A stretch of 64,000 nucleotides of DNA, taken from positions 62,001-126,000 of the forward strand of contig JBEKBH010000002.1 in assembly GCA_050015495.1 (NCBI GenBank). The letters run 5' to 3'. Origin of the DNA: Palsa-1439 sp050015495. GTDB taxonomy: Bacteria; Verrucomicrobiota; Verrucomicrobiia; Palsa-1439. A model generated the notes under the pieces. That model had not been told where the DNA came from and ran no database searches. It worked only from the letters and a program-made list of their open reading frames with translations. Positions within the stretch are counted from its first letter, which is position 1; every line of letters starts with the position of its first letter. Made by a program: the position numbers and the translations under genes. Of the stretch, positions 25,861 through 34,786 are shown one piece after another.

Positions 25861-28800
25861 CTACGGACTATCCACGTCCCCGATGGCGCCCTCTTCGAGT
25901 TGACCTTCGCTGAGGAGGCCGGCCCGCGCGCGCCGGTCGCGGAACCATTTCGCGCATCGCTCCATGTACAGATAAATCACGGGCGTGGTGTAGAGGGTCA
26001 GGAATTGGGAAAGCAGCAAGCCGCCCACAATCGAAATGCCCATGGGCCGGCGCAATTCCGACCCCGTACCCTGTTCCAGGGCCAGTGGCAGCGCGCCGAG
26101 CAGGGCGGCCATGGTGGTCATCATGATCGGGCGGAACCGCAGCAAGCAGGCCTGATAGATGGATTTCTCCGGCGGCAATCCCTCGACGCGCTCCGCCTCG
26201 AGCGCGAAATCGATCATCATGATCGCATTCTTTTTGACGATGCCGATCAACAGGATGATGCCGATCAGGGCAATCATCGAAAATTCGATGCGGCAGATCA
26301 TCAACGCCAGCAGCGCCCCCACTCCCGCTGACGGCAGAGTGGACAGAATGGTGATGGGATGAATATAGCTTTCGTAGAGCACGCCGAGGACGATGTAGAT
26401 GACGACGATGGCGGCCAGCACCAGATACGGTTCGCTCTTCAGCGAGGTGCGAAACTCAGCGGCACTGCCGGAGAATGTCGTCAGAACGGTCGCTGGCAGG
26501 TCGATTTCCCGCTCGGCGCGTTGGATGGCGTCGACCGCCTCACCGAGGGAAGCGCCCGGGCTCAAGTTGAAGGACAAGGTGACTGCGGGAAACTGCCCTT
26601 CGTGGTTGATCGCCAACGGAGCGGTTCCCGTTCGCAAATGGGCGAAAGCACTCAACGGCACCATTCGGCCAGTGGTGGATTTGACGTAAATCTTGTCCAG
26701 CGACTCCGGAGTAAGTTGATAATGGGGCGCCGCTTCGAGGATGACGCGATACTGATTGAGCTGGGTGAACATGATGGACACCTGTCGCTGCCCGAAGGCG
26801 TCATAGAGCGTGTCGTCGATGTTTTGCGGGAGGACATTGAGGCGTGACGCCGTGTCCCGATCGACGTCGATATTGAATTGCAGTCCGTTCAATTGCTGGT
26901 CGGTGGCCAGATCGACCAACTCGGGAAGCGTCCGCAGCTTGTTGAGCAGTTTCGTTGACCACTGCGAAAGCTCGGTTTCGTCGGCGTCCTCCAGCGTGTA
27001 TTGATACTGGGTGCGGCTGACGCGGCTGTCGATCTGCACGTCCTGCACGGCCTGCATGAACAGCGATATGCCCTCGACATCCTTCGTCGCCTCGCGCAAC
27101 CGGTCGATCACTTCGTTGGCGCTGGCGCGGCGCTTGTTCCGCGGTTTGAGACTGATGTAGAGGCGGCCGGTGTTCACCGTGGGGTTGACCGTGCCCGCTC
27201 CGACGAACGACGCCACGTTCACCACGTCAGGGTCCTTGCGCACGATGTCGGCGATCACGTGCTGGCGGTCGACCATGGCCCGGAAGGAAATGGATTGCGC
27301 CGCGTCGGTGACGCCGGTGATCAGGCCGGTGTCCTGTTGCGGCAGCAGGCCTTTGGGCACGATGATGTACAGGAAAATCGTGATGACCAGGGTGGCAATC
27401 GCCACCATCAGGGTCAACGGCTGGTGTCGAAGCACCCATCGGAGGCCGCGGTCATACCAATCGAGCATCCCTTTGAACATGCGCTCGGTGATGTCGTAGA
27501 ACCGTCCATGCGGTTGATCCTTCTCGGACTTCAGCAGGCGGCCGCACATCATCGGTGTAAGCGTGAGCGAGACGACGGCGGAGACTGCGACCGCCACGCT
27601 CAGGGTGACGGCGAATTCGCGGAACAGCCGGCCGACGATGCCGGTCATGAACAGCAGGGGGATGAAGACGGCGATCAACGACACGCTCAGCGAGATCACG
27701 GTGAATCCGATTTGCTTCGCCCCTTTGAGCGCGGCTTCCAATGGCGGGTCCCCGGCTTCAATGAAGCGGACGATGTTCTCGATCATCACAATGGCGTCGT
27801 CCACGACGAAACCGGTCGAAATGGTCAGCGCCATCAGAGACAAGTTGTCCAGACTGAACCCGACCAGTTTCATGACGCCGAACGTGCCGATCACCGCCAG
27901 CGGCAGGGCGACGCTCGGGATGACCGTGGCCCAGAACTTTCGCAAGAAGACGAACATGACCATGACGACCAAAACCACGGTGAGGATCAGCGTGAACTGG
28001 ACGTCTTCGACCGAAGCCCGAATGGTTTCCGTGCGGTCCGTGAGAATCGACACTTTGACCGATGGCGGTATGGACGCGCGCAACCGGGGCAATAGCGCCT
28101 TCACGCGGTCGGCGGTTTCAATGATGTTGGCGCCCGGCTGGCGCTGGATGTCCAGAATAACCGACGGTTGATCGCCGACCCAACCGGCCAGGCGGACGTT
28201 CTCGACGTTGTCGACGACCTCGCCGATGTCGCCGAGCCGCACCGGTGAACCGTTCCGGTACGCAACGATCACGGGCCGATACTCGGCCGCGGACAGGATC
28301 TGGTCGTTCGCGTTGATGGTGTAGGACTGCCGCGGGCCATCGAAACTTCCCTTGGGCGCATTGACGTTGTTGGCCATGAGGGCGGTGCGCACGTCTTCCA
28401 ACCCCAACCCGAACGACGCGATGGCGGCCGGGTCGATCCGCACGCGAACGGCGGGCTTTTGGTTGCCCTCGATGGTGACCAAACCGACGCCGCTGACCTC
28501 ACTGAGTTTCTGCGCCAGCACGGTATCGGCAAGGTCGTTGACCTTTTCCAACGGCAGCGTATCCGACGTGATCTGCAAAGTGAGAATGGGCGTGTCCGCC
28601 GGGTTCACCTTGTTGTACACGGGCGGGTTGGGCATGTTCTTCGGCAGGACGCCGCTGGCGGCATTGATGGCGGCCTGCACGTCCTGCGCGGCAGCGTCGA
28701 TGTCGCGATTGAGATTGAATTGTAAAATGATGGTGGTCGTGCTGAAGGAACTTTCCGATGTCATTTGCGACAGGCCGCTGATCTGGCCGAACTGCCGTTC

Positions 28801-29001
28801 CAAGGGGGTGGTGACCGACGAAGCCATGACATCCGGGCTGGCACCGGGGTACTGCGCGGTCACCTGGATCGTGGGGAAATCCACGGGTGGCAGGGCCGAG
28901 ATCGGCAGGAGTATGTAGCCGAGCAGGCCCATGAGCACCACGCCGGTCATGAGTAACGACGTGGCCACCGGTCGCTGGATGAAGGGTTCCGAGATGTTCA
29001 C
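25861..29001 (-). CDS. RND efflux permease, MdtB-like
   Basis: The 1,046-residue protein starts MNISEPFIQRPVATSLLMTG, a variant of its neighbour's start, and shares the same architecture, including GFVVDDAIVMIENIVRFIEA and the ITILSTLPSAGVGALLALM helix. It begins 12 bp after the adaptor stop and is followed 5 bp later by the second permease. As the first permease of the pair it takes the MdtB/MuxB place in a mixed pump. In E. coli such a pump handles bile salts and novobiocin; the substrate here is unknown. Confidence 0.9.
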   Translation of the reverse strand: MNISEPFIQRPVATSLLMTGVVLMGLLGYILLPISALPPVDFPTIQVTAQYPGASPDVMASSVTTPLERQFGQISGLSQMTSESSFSTTTIILQFNLNRDIDAAAQDVQAAINAASGVLPKNMPNPPVYNKVNPADTPILTLQITSDTLPLEKVNDLADTVLAQKLSEVSGVGLVTIEGNQKPAVRVRIDPAAIASFGLGLEDVRTALMANNVNAPKGSFDGPRQSYTINANDQILSAAEYRPVIVAYRNGSPVRLGDIGEVVDNVENVRLAGWVGDQPSVILDIQRQPGANIIETADRVKALLPRLRASIPPSVKVSILTDRTETIRASVEDVQFTLILTVVLVVMVMFVFLRKFWATVIPSVALPLAVIGTFGVMKLVGFSLDNLSLMALTISTGFVVDDAIVMIENIVRFIEAGDPPLEAALKGAKQIGFTVISLSVSLIAVFIPLLFMTGIVGRLFREFAVTLSVAVAVSAVVSLTLTPMMCGRLLKSEKDQPHGRFYDITERMFKGMLDWYDRGLRWVLRHQPLTLMVAIATLVITIFLYIIVPKGLLPQQDTGLITGVTDAAQSISFRAMVDRQHVIADIVRKDPDVVNVASFVGAGTVNPTVNTGRLYISLKPRNKRRASANEVIDRLREATKDVEGISLFMQAVQDVQIDSRVSRTQYQYTLEDADETELSQWSTKLLNKLRTLPELVDLATDQQLNGLQFNIDVDRDTASRLNVLPQNIDDTLYDAFGQRQVSIMFTQLNQYRVILEAAPHYQLTPESLDKIYVKSTTGRMVPLSAFAHLRTGTAPLAINHEGQFPAVTLSFNLSPGASLGEAVDAIQRAEREIDLPATVLTTFSGSAAEFRTSLKSEPYLVLAAIVVIYIVLGVLYESYIHPITILSTLPSAGVGALLALMICRIEFSMIALIGIILLIGIVKKNAIMMIDFALEAERVEGLPPEKSIYQACLLRFRPIMMTTMAALLGALPLALEQGTGSELRRPMGISIVGGLLLSQFLTLYTTPVIYLYMERCAKWFRDRRARAGLLSEGQLEEGAIGDVDSP

Positions 29002-29013
29002 AGCAGTGGGCTG

Positions 29014-30285
29014 TCAGGATCCGGTGCTGGCTGGCTTGGTGGCGGCGGACGGCTTCACGTGGGAACCGGCCTGCAATTTGTACTGGCCATCGACGACGAC
29101 CCGCTCGTTGGCTTTGAGCCCGCTGTCAATCAGCGCTTCGGCCTGTTCGATCTGCGCCACCTTCACCGGGCGAACTTCGACGGTATTGTCGTCCTTGATC
29201 ACAAAGGCATACGGGCCGTCCGGCCCGCGCTGCACGACCGATGCGGGAACCACGAGCCCGCCCTTGCGCGTAGTGAGCAACAGGCGCGCGTTCACAAACT
29301 GGCCGGGCCACAGGCGGAGATCGTTATTCGGGAAGTTCGCCTTGAGTCGAATCTGGCCGGTGGACGTGTCGATCTGGTTGTCGATCACCGCCAGCGTCCC
29401 CTGGCCCAAAACGGTGCTATTATCGCGATCCACCGCGACGACGGTGATGCCGCTCGCCGTGCCCTGTTTTTGGATCTGGCCGAGCGTTTGTTCCGGGAGT
29501 GTAAAGATCAGAGAGATGGGCTTGAGCTGGGTGACCACCACCAGTCCGTTCGTGTCGGTGGCGTGGGCGATGTTTCCCTGGTCGACCAGCCGAATACCGG
29601 TGCGGCCATCGAGGGGGGAGACGACGGTGGTGTAGTTGAGTTGAACCTTGGCGCTGTCGATGGCAGCCTCATCGGCCTGCACCGTCGCCACAAGCTGGTC
29701 AACGAGGGCCTTTTGCGTGTCGTAGGTTTGTTGGGTCGCGATTTTCTGTTGGTAGAGATCGGCGTCCCGTTTCAAATCCAGTCGCGCGTTGGCCAGTTGC
29801 GCTTCGTCTTGGAGCTTCCTGGCTTCGGCCTGTTCCAGCGCGGTGCGGAACGGGTCGGGATCGATTTGTGCGAGCAGATCACCGGCGCGCACGTCCTGGC
29901 CTTCGACGAATGCAACCTTTTTCAGTTCGCCGTCGACACGCACGTGGATGGTCACCGTATTGTAGGCTTGGACGGTACCGAGTCCGTCGAGGTAGATGGG
30001 GACATCCTTCTGCTGGACGTTGCCTTCGATCACGGGCACTTCGGGGATCATCGAGCGGGCGCTGGCGGCGGCCTTGGCGGCGACAGCCGCGCGGTAGTAG
30101 TGTACCGCCCACAACAGCCCGACAAATAGCAGCCCACACCCGATGGCGATACCCATGTTCCGTTGCGAGACGGGCGCTGGCTTCTCCACTTGAAGATTCC
30201 TCGGCGCGGCTGCCGGTGCGTCTGCGGGTCCTCGATCGACCCGTACTACATCCTGTCGTTCTTGAAGTTGGTCGTGTTTCAACAT
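29014..30285 (-). CDS. RND periplasmic adaptor, MdtA-like
   Basis: The 423-residue membrane fusion protein has a charged N-terminal tail, one transmembrane helix (MGIAIGCGLLFVGLLWAVHY), the lipoyl half-motifs (VRVDGELKKVAFVEGQDVRA and YTTVVSPLDGRTGIRLVDQG), a coiled-coil hairpin and a barrel domain with QLKPISLIFTLPE, a strongly MdtA-like segment. It heads the minus-strand operon of adaptor, two permeases and two haem proteins. I took the ATG at 30285; an upstream in-frame TTG would add 16 residues unlike the family. No outer-membrane channel is encoded here. Confidence 0.9.
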   Translation of the reverse strand: MLKHDQLQERQDVVRVDRGPADAPAAAPRNLQVEKPAPVSQRNMGIAIGCGLLFVGLLWAVHYYRAAVAAKAAASARSMIPEVPVIEGNVQQKDVPIYLDGLGTVQAYNTVTIHVRVDGELKKVAFVEGQDVRAGDLLAQIDPDPFRTALEQAEARKLQDEAQLANARLDLKRDADLYQQKIATQQTYDTQKALVDQLVATVQADEAAIDSAKVQLNYTTVVSPLDGRTGIRLVDQGNIAHATDTNGLVVVTQLKPISLIFTLPEQTLGQIQKQGTASGITVVAVDRDNSTVLGQGTLAVIDNQIDTSTGQIRLKANFPNNDLRLWPGQFVNARLLLTTRKGGLVVPASVVQRGPDGPYAFVIKDDNTVEVRPVKVAQIEQAEALIDSGLKANERVVVDGQYKLQAGSHVKPSAATKPASTGS

Positions 30286-30341
30286 AAGAAACTGGCTCCG
30301 TGCTGTCGGTTCACCCAACGCCCGCAGCCCCAATGGGGCTC

Positions 30342-30369
30342 AACGTATGTCACGCATTATGAATGTCAA
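30342..30369 (-). promoter_or_regulatory. Candidate promoter of the MdtABC-like operon with overlapping inverted repeat
   Basis: On the minus strand TTGACA (30369-30364) and TACGTT (30347-30342) lie 16 bp apart, about 57 bp before the adaptor ATG. The -35 sits inside an inverted repeat CATTAT-N9-ATAATG (30355-30375), a possible operator. A separate hairpin AGCCCC-AAT-GGGGCT (30326-30340) falls in the leader. No regulator gene is adjacent. Confidence 0.35.
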
Positions 30370-30558
30370 ATAATGACCTGCTCAGCCAGCCGGTTCAATG
30401 ACAATCCCATGGGATAAGACACCGCCAGCCCCGTTCTGGTTACAGTTTTCCGCGCAATCTTACGGGTTGGTGGCGCCCGGATTGCCATCCGTTCATGGCG
30501 GCGCTCGCAAGAATTCGTTTCACAAGCGGGTCGGTTTGGATAAGATGGGGGTTCTGGC

Positions 30559-31200
30559 ATGTTTACCATACGCACATTACTCGAGGGCAAATGGCCCATC
30601 GTCGTGCTGGCCGCGCTGAGCGCCGCAACGATCTTCGGTTGCCCGGTGTGGTGGGCGCCGATCCCGCCGCTGGCGTTGCTGGGGTTTACCATCTCGTTCT
30701 TCCGCGACCCCGAAGCGAACGTACCGGTCGAGCCGGGGCTCATCGTCGCGCCGGCCACGGGCAAAATCGTCGAGATCAAGACCGTCACCGAACCCCGGTT
30801 CATTCGGGGCGAAGCGGCCATGGTGGCGATTTTCCTGTCGGTGTTCGACGTGCACGTCCAACGCGCGCCGATCGGCGGGACGATCCGGTTCGTGCAGTAC
30901 AACCAAGGCAGGTTCCTCGATGCGCGCAACCCGAACGCTTCGCTCCAAAACGAGAACCGCATCGTCGGCATCGAGTCGGCGGATGGGTTTCGAGTGACAG
31001 TGCGGCAGATTTCCGGCCTGATCGCGCGGCGGATTGTCGGCTGGGCCGGGCCAGACGCGCCGTTGGCGAAAGGGGAGCGGTTTGGTATGATTCGGTTCGG
31101 TTCACGCGTGGAGTTGTTCCTGCCGACGGGCACGGAAATCGCCGCGAAGGTGGGGGACTACGCGAAAGGTGGGGAGACGATCATTGCCAGACGAACATGA
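30559..31200 (+). CDS. psd: Phosphatidylserine decarboxylase family protein
   Basis: The 213-residue protein is the short bacterial form of phosphatidylserine decarboxylase, which makes phosphatidylethanolamine. It has N-terminal membrane-associating segments (WPIVVLAALSAATIFG, PPLALLGFTISFF), the conserved FFRDPE and FDVHVQRAP blocks, and a self-cleavage motif FGS (Ser182) that would give the pyruvoyl prosthetic group. One base separates it from the phosphatidylserine synthase gene, the pairing expected for one pathway. A TTCACA-16-TAAGAT pair at 30519-30546 resembles a promoter but would leave a leader of only a few bases. Confidence 0.92.
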   Translation: MFTIRTLLEGKWPIVVLAALSAATIFGCPVWWAPIPPLALLGFTISFFRDPEANVPVEPGLIVAPATGKIVEIKTVTEPRFIRGEAAMVAIFLSVFDVHVQRAPIGGTIRFVQYNQGRFLDARNPNASLQNENRIVGIESADGFRVTVRQISGLIARRIVGWAGPDAPLAKGERFGMIRFGSRVELFLPTGTEIAAKVGDYAKGGETIIARRT

Positions 31201-31201
31201 C

Positions 31202-32044
31202 ATGATTCAGCCGCAACGAGAAGTTCGCCCGTTGAAGGCTGGCCCTTCCACAGGCGATGATGAGAAGGTCCGCATCTATTTTGTGCCGAACCTGCTGACG
31301 GCGGGCAATCTCGCCTGCGGCTTCTTCGCGCTCACGTGGATTTTCAAGTATCAACAGGGCGACGACTTCGAGCCGATCAAGACGGCGATCAAGCTGATTC
31401 TGTGGGCGTTTGCGTTTGATCTGTTCGACGGGCGTGTCGCGCGTTGGGCGCACAAGGAATCGCGGTTTGGACGCGAGTTCGATTCCCTGGCAGACATTGT
31501 GAGCTTCGGTGTCGCGCCGGCGTTTTTGATCTATCGGATCGTGCTTCAGGAATTCGATCTGGGTTGGGTGATCGCGGCCATCTACCTGGTATGCGGCGGG
31601 ATTCGCCTCGCGCGATTCAACATTTTGACCACGCGACCCGGCCATACGGACGGGCGGGAGTTTGTGGGGTTTCCGATCCCGTCGGCGGCAGCGTTGGTGG
31701 TAAGCGTGACGCTGTTCATGATGTGGATGGTGGGACATGATCGGACGCTGGGGACATGGGGATTCGCGTTGCCGGCGTTGATGCTGTTGCTGTCCGGCTT
31801 GATGGTGAGTAACGTGCGCTATCCGACGTTCAAGTACATCGACTGGACGAAAGCGCGGTCGGTCGCCACGTTTGCGACGGTGGTCATCGTAGGACTGCTT
31901 CTGGTGCGGTACTTTCAGATCACGCTGGCGTTGTTGTTCATTGCGTACCTGCTCTATGGTCTGGCCCGTCCGTGGGTGAGCAAACGCTGGCAGCGCGAGA
32001 TCGAGTCGGACGAAGAGGACGAGGACGATTCGCCGGAGGGCTAG
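31202..32044 (+). CDS. pssA: CDP-diacylglycerol-serine O-phosphatidyltransferase
   Basis: The 280-residue integral membrane enzyme joins CDP-diacylglycerol and serine to make phosphatidylserine, the substrate of the upstream decarboxylase. It has the CDP-alcohol phosphotransferase signature D-x2-D-G-x2-A-R-x8-G-x3-D-x3-D starting at Asp73 (DLFDGRVAR...GREFDSLAD), the N-terminal VPNLLTAGNLACGFFAL helix typical of type II PssA, and six to seven helices. The acidic tail (ESDEEDEDD) is unremarkable. Longer in-frame starts lie inside psd; I chose the ATG at 31202, just after the psd stop. Confidence 0.92.
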   Translation: MIQPQREVRPLKAGPSTGDDEKVRIYFVPNLLTAGNLACGFFALTWIFKYQQGDDFEPIKTAIKLILWAFAFDLFDGRVARWAHKESRFGREFDSLADIVSFGVAPAFLIYRIVLQEFDLGWVIAAIYLVCGGIRLARFNILTTRPGHTDGREFVGFPIPSAAALVVSVTLFMMWMVGHDRTLGTWGFALPALMLLLSGLMVSNVRYPTFKYIDWTKARSVATFATVVIVGLLLVRYFQITLALLFIAYLLYGLARPWVSKRWQREIESDEEDEDDSPEG

Positions 32045-32055
32045 GCGGCGGCACC

Positions 32056-32733
32056 GTGGAAAACCTGCATCTATTTCGATCTTTCCTGGCGGGAATCGTG
32101 TGCGGACTTGTCGTTTCGGTGCCGGTCGGTCCCGTTAATCTCACTGTGATCAATCAGGCGCTGCGGCGGGGGTTTGGCGCGGCGTTTCTGATGGGCTTGG
32201 GGGCGATTTGCGCGGACTCGATCTATGCGTCGCTGGTGCTGTGGGGGCATTCTTCCATTCTCCAAACGCCGAGCGTGTGCGGCATCTCGCGCAAGAACAT
32301 CGTGCTCGGCGTGCGGGTCGTAGCGGTGGTGGTGATTGCCGTGCTGGGCATTCGGTACCTGCTGTTCAAGGCCGAGCGGCTCGATGTCAGCGAAGCCGCC
32401 GCCGACAAACTGGATGACCGCTGGCACCATCCGCAATCGTTCTTCCTTGGGTTTGCCCTGACGATCACGAATTTGATTCTCGTCGTGGTGTGGGCGACGT
32501 TGATCACCGTGGCCTTCGCGCACGAGTGGGTCACCCCGAGGTTGGCAAGTCGAGTGTTGTGCATCACGGGCGTGCTGGTGGGCGGCGCGGTTTGGTTCTT
32601 TCTGGTGTCTTTTTTCGTTTCCCGGGCGCACCGCCGCGTGAAGAGCCGAACGTTGACCCTGCTCGTGCGCGCCTGCGGGGTGGTGTTTTTGTGCTTTGCC
32701 GGCCTGCTGGCGTACAAAACGTTCCACGGATAA
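32056..32733 (+). CDS. LysE/RhtB-family export protein
   Basis: The 225-residue membrane protein has about six helices and the LysE-family start SFLAGIVCGLVVSVPVGPVN, with the conserved G-x3-S-x-P-G-P-type segment (here VPVGP) and a GFGAAFLMGLGAICAD motif. Such proteins export amino acids or related small molecules. I chose the GTG at 32056, 11 bp after the pssA stop; the reading frame further upstream lies inside pssA. It probably belongs to the psd-pssA transcript, although no functional link is evident. Confidence 0.8.
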   Translation: MENLHLFRSFLAGIVCGLVVSVPVGPVNLTVINQALRRGFGAAFLMGLGAICADSIYASLVLWGHSSILQTPSVCGISRKNIVLGVRVVAVVVIAVLGIRYLLFKAERLDVSEAAADKLDDRWHHPQSFFLGFALTITNLILVVVWATLITVAFAHEWVTPRLASRVLCITGVLVGGAVWFFLVSFFVSRAHRRVKSRTLTLLVRACGVVFLCFAGLLAYKTFHG

Positions 32734-32804
32734 CGGCCTCTCCCTCCCGGCCGGAACGACTGTGAGTTGACTTGGCCATCGGCGAACCGTAGACTTTTTT
32801 TGCG

Positions 32805-34232
32805 ATGGCCAAGCAGAAGCAAACCGCGCTCGCCGGCTGGCACGCGAAGGCGAGGCAATTCCTGGACGGATCCCTCGCCGAAGGAGTGCCTACACGTCCG
32901 GTCCTCCACAACCTGCGCACGGCCATCCACTTTGTCACGCTGGTGGTCCGCGGGTTCGTTGACAACCGCTGCCCGTTGCGGGCGGCGGCGCTGTGCTACA
33001 CGACGTTGCTGGCGCTGGTGCCGCTGCTGGCGGTGGTCTTCAGCATCTCGAAAGGGTTCCTCCAGAGCACGAGCGCGGATCTGGCCCCGAAAGTGATCGA
33101 CGCGATTGTCGCCCGGGTGGCGCCGCAACTCGAGTACGTGCCCGCCGATGGCCAGGCCCCCGTCGACGGTCCGATGGCCAAGGGCCACGTGGTGGTTTCG
33201 ACACAGGCCCGGCGCGAGGTTGTCGAGAACATCCAGACGTTTATCCGGAACATCGACGCGGGAAAACTGGGCACGGCCGGCACGATCCTGCTGGCGCTGG
33301 TGGCCGTGCGGCTGCTGATGACCATCGAGCAGACCTTCAATGACATTTGGGGGGTGCCGAAGGGGCGCTCGCTGTGGCGCAAGGTCGTGTACTACTGGAC
33401 GTCGATCACGCTCGGGCCAATTGTCTTGTTTGGGGCGCTGGCGGTGACGGGGACCGCCGAGTTCTCCGACGCGCTGGGCCGGCTGGTGTTGGTGCCCGAC
33501 TTCCAGCGCTGGCTCCTGCGTCTGGCACCCTACGTCATCCTGTGGGCGGGCTTCTCGCTAATGTACGGCTTAATGCCGCACACCCGCGTGCGGTTTCATG
33601 CCGCCGTGATCGGCGGTCTGGTGGGGGGAACGCTGTGGCAACTGAACAGCCAGCTCAACACGATGTATTTGTCGCGCGTGGTCACCTACAGCAAGATCTA
33701 CGGCGGCATGGGAATCGTGCCGGTCTTCCTGTTGGGCCTGTATTTCTCGTGGCTGATCGTGCTGCTGGGGGCGCAGGTGTCCTTTGCCGCGCAAAACGTT
33801 CACCTCTATATGCAACAACGCGTGAGCGACCGGATGGACCAGGCCCGGCGTGAACTGCTGGCGTGCCGCGTTGTTCTTCAGGTGTGCGCCGGTTTCCTGC
33901 GCGGCGTGCGGCCACCCAATACTGAGGCATTGGCGAGCCGGCTTCACGCCCCGTTACAGGCTCTCAACCAACTCGCCCATCGGCTGGTCGAAGGGGGCGT
34001 ACTTGTGGAGGTTGCCGACGGCGAGGGCGGCCTGCAACCGGCCCACCCGCCCGAATCCATCACGATTGCCGACGTGCTGCACATCGTTCGGACGAACGAA
34101 GACACGTGCGTGGAGACACCGAGCCACCCGACTTCCGAACCGGTGGAGCAGGTGCTTCTGGAACTGGCCGCCGTGCTGCGGTCAACCCCGGCGAACGCCA
34201 ATTTCGCCGAGTTGGCAGAGAGGCTCGAATAA
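32805..34232 (+). CDS. YihY/BrkB-family inner-membrane protein
   Basis: The 475-residue protein has the six-helix YihY/BrkB core: CPLRAAALCYTTLLALVPLL in helix 1, GTILLALVAVRLLMTIEQTFNDIW in the middle (quoted in part), and KIYGGMGIVPVFLLGLYFSW near residue 300. After the membrane part comes a soluble C-terminal domain of about 130 residues (from Arg/Leu-rich helices near 345) with a winged-helix-like pattern, common in PVC and proteobacterial members. The family was once named ribonuclease BN by mistake; the function of BrkB proteins is unsettled. It is a single gene with 71 bp of upstream space. Confidence 0.87.
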   Translation: MAKQKQTALAGWHAKARQFLDGSLAEGVPTRPVLHNLRTAIHFVTLVVRGFVDNRCPLRAAALCYTTLLALVPLLAVVFSISKGFLQSTSADLAPKVIDAIVARVAPQLEYVPADGQAPVDGPMAKGHVVVSTQARREVVENIQTFIRNIDAGKLGTAGTILLALVAVRLLMTIEQTFNDIWGVPKGRSLWRKVVYYWTSITLGPIVLFGALAVTGTAEFSDALGRLVLVPDFQRWLLRLAPYVILWAGFSLMYGLMPHTRVRFHAAVIGGLVGGTLWQLNSQLNTMYLSRVVTYSKIYGGMGIVPVFLLGLYFSWLIVLLGAQVSFAAQNVHLYMQQRVSDRMDQARRELLACRVVLQVCAGFLRGVRPPNTEALASRLHAPLQALNQLAHRLVEGGVLVEVADGEGGLQPAHPPESITIADVLHIVRTNEDTCVETPSHPTSEPVEQVLLELAAVLRSTPANANFAELAERLE

Positions 34233-34390
34233 CACTTTGGGCAGTCTTCCGGGCCAGGTTTGGCAAGGCACGGAGGCTGGATGGACTGTAAAGAAACTCT
34301 TACACTGGCGGCCAATTTGTCTGGGAAACTTTACACTTGGACGTCGGATGGAATCGCCGCCAGCGATTCGTGATCCGCAAGGCGCAAGAG

Positions 34391-34456
34391 GTAACTGCCA
34401 CCGCTAATGGTGGTTACGGGCCATCCCCCCATGGTAACCTACACCCCTTATTTTTT
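34391..34456 (+). promoter_or_regulatory. Alternative hairpins resembling an attenuator
   Basis: Three segments can pair in two exclusive ways: GTAAC-tg-CCACC (34391-34402) with GGTGGTTAC (34409-34417), or GGTTAC (34412-34417) with GTAACC (34434-34439). A run of six T (34451-34456) follows 11 bases after the second stem. This looks like an antiterminator/terminator pair, but the T-run is farther away than in classical intrinsic terminators. Confidence 0.3.
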
Positions 34457-34457
34457 C

Positions 34458-34472
34458 TGGCACGTAACGCGC
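34458..34472 (+). promoter_or_regulatory. Weak sigma-54-like element upstream of the tad-like genes
   Basis: TGGCAC-N5-GCGC keeps the -24 block (TGGCACG) and the -12 GC of sigma-54 promoters but has GC in place of TT before it. A near copy (TGGCAT-N5-GCGC) occurs at 37432-37446 before the sigma-like gene. Confidence 0.25.
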
Positions 34473-34786
34473 TGGCTGTAAGGGTGGAGAAGTGCCTTCG
34501 AGTGGGTATAGGGCTCAATCGCAAGGCAGTGGTCGTATTGTGTCAAGTGGGGAGTGTGTAGGGAACTGGCAGGACAGAGGGAAGGGTGTCGGGTGAGTAT
34601 CAAGGGAAAGTTTGGCAAGGGCCTTGGCGTGAGAGAAGACGTGTCCGCTGGACGATTTCCAGCGATGCGGGGAACGGCTCGCTCCGGCGGTGCCCGCGCT
34701 GTGTCGATCCACTGCTTGGCGTCTCGCTTCGTCGCCCAAATGTTTTGTGGGAAGTCTTCTCTCCTCCGGTCAACTTGAGAGAGAGC

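Larger units (their letters stand above)
34233..34786. other. 554-bp intergenic region before the TadE-like genes
   Basis: I see no credible gene here. The stretch holds a TGTAA-N8-TTACA inverted repeat (about 34289-34306), a second TTTACA shortly after it, a pair of mutually exclusive hairpins (34391-34439), a T6 run at 34451-34456, and a TGGCAC-N5-GCGC element at 34458-34472, all listed separately where notable. The space and structure suggest a regulated leader for the tad-like genes. Confidence 0.5.

Noticed and set aside
34380..34440. Cyclic-di-GMP (GEMM-type) riboswitch
   Set aside because: Local GGTTAC/GTAACC pairing recalled the GEMM core, but the conserved GNRA loop and flanking bases are not present in order; I kept only a generic alternative-hairpin call.
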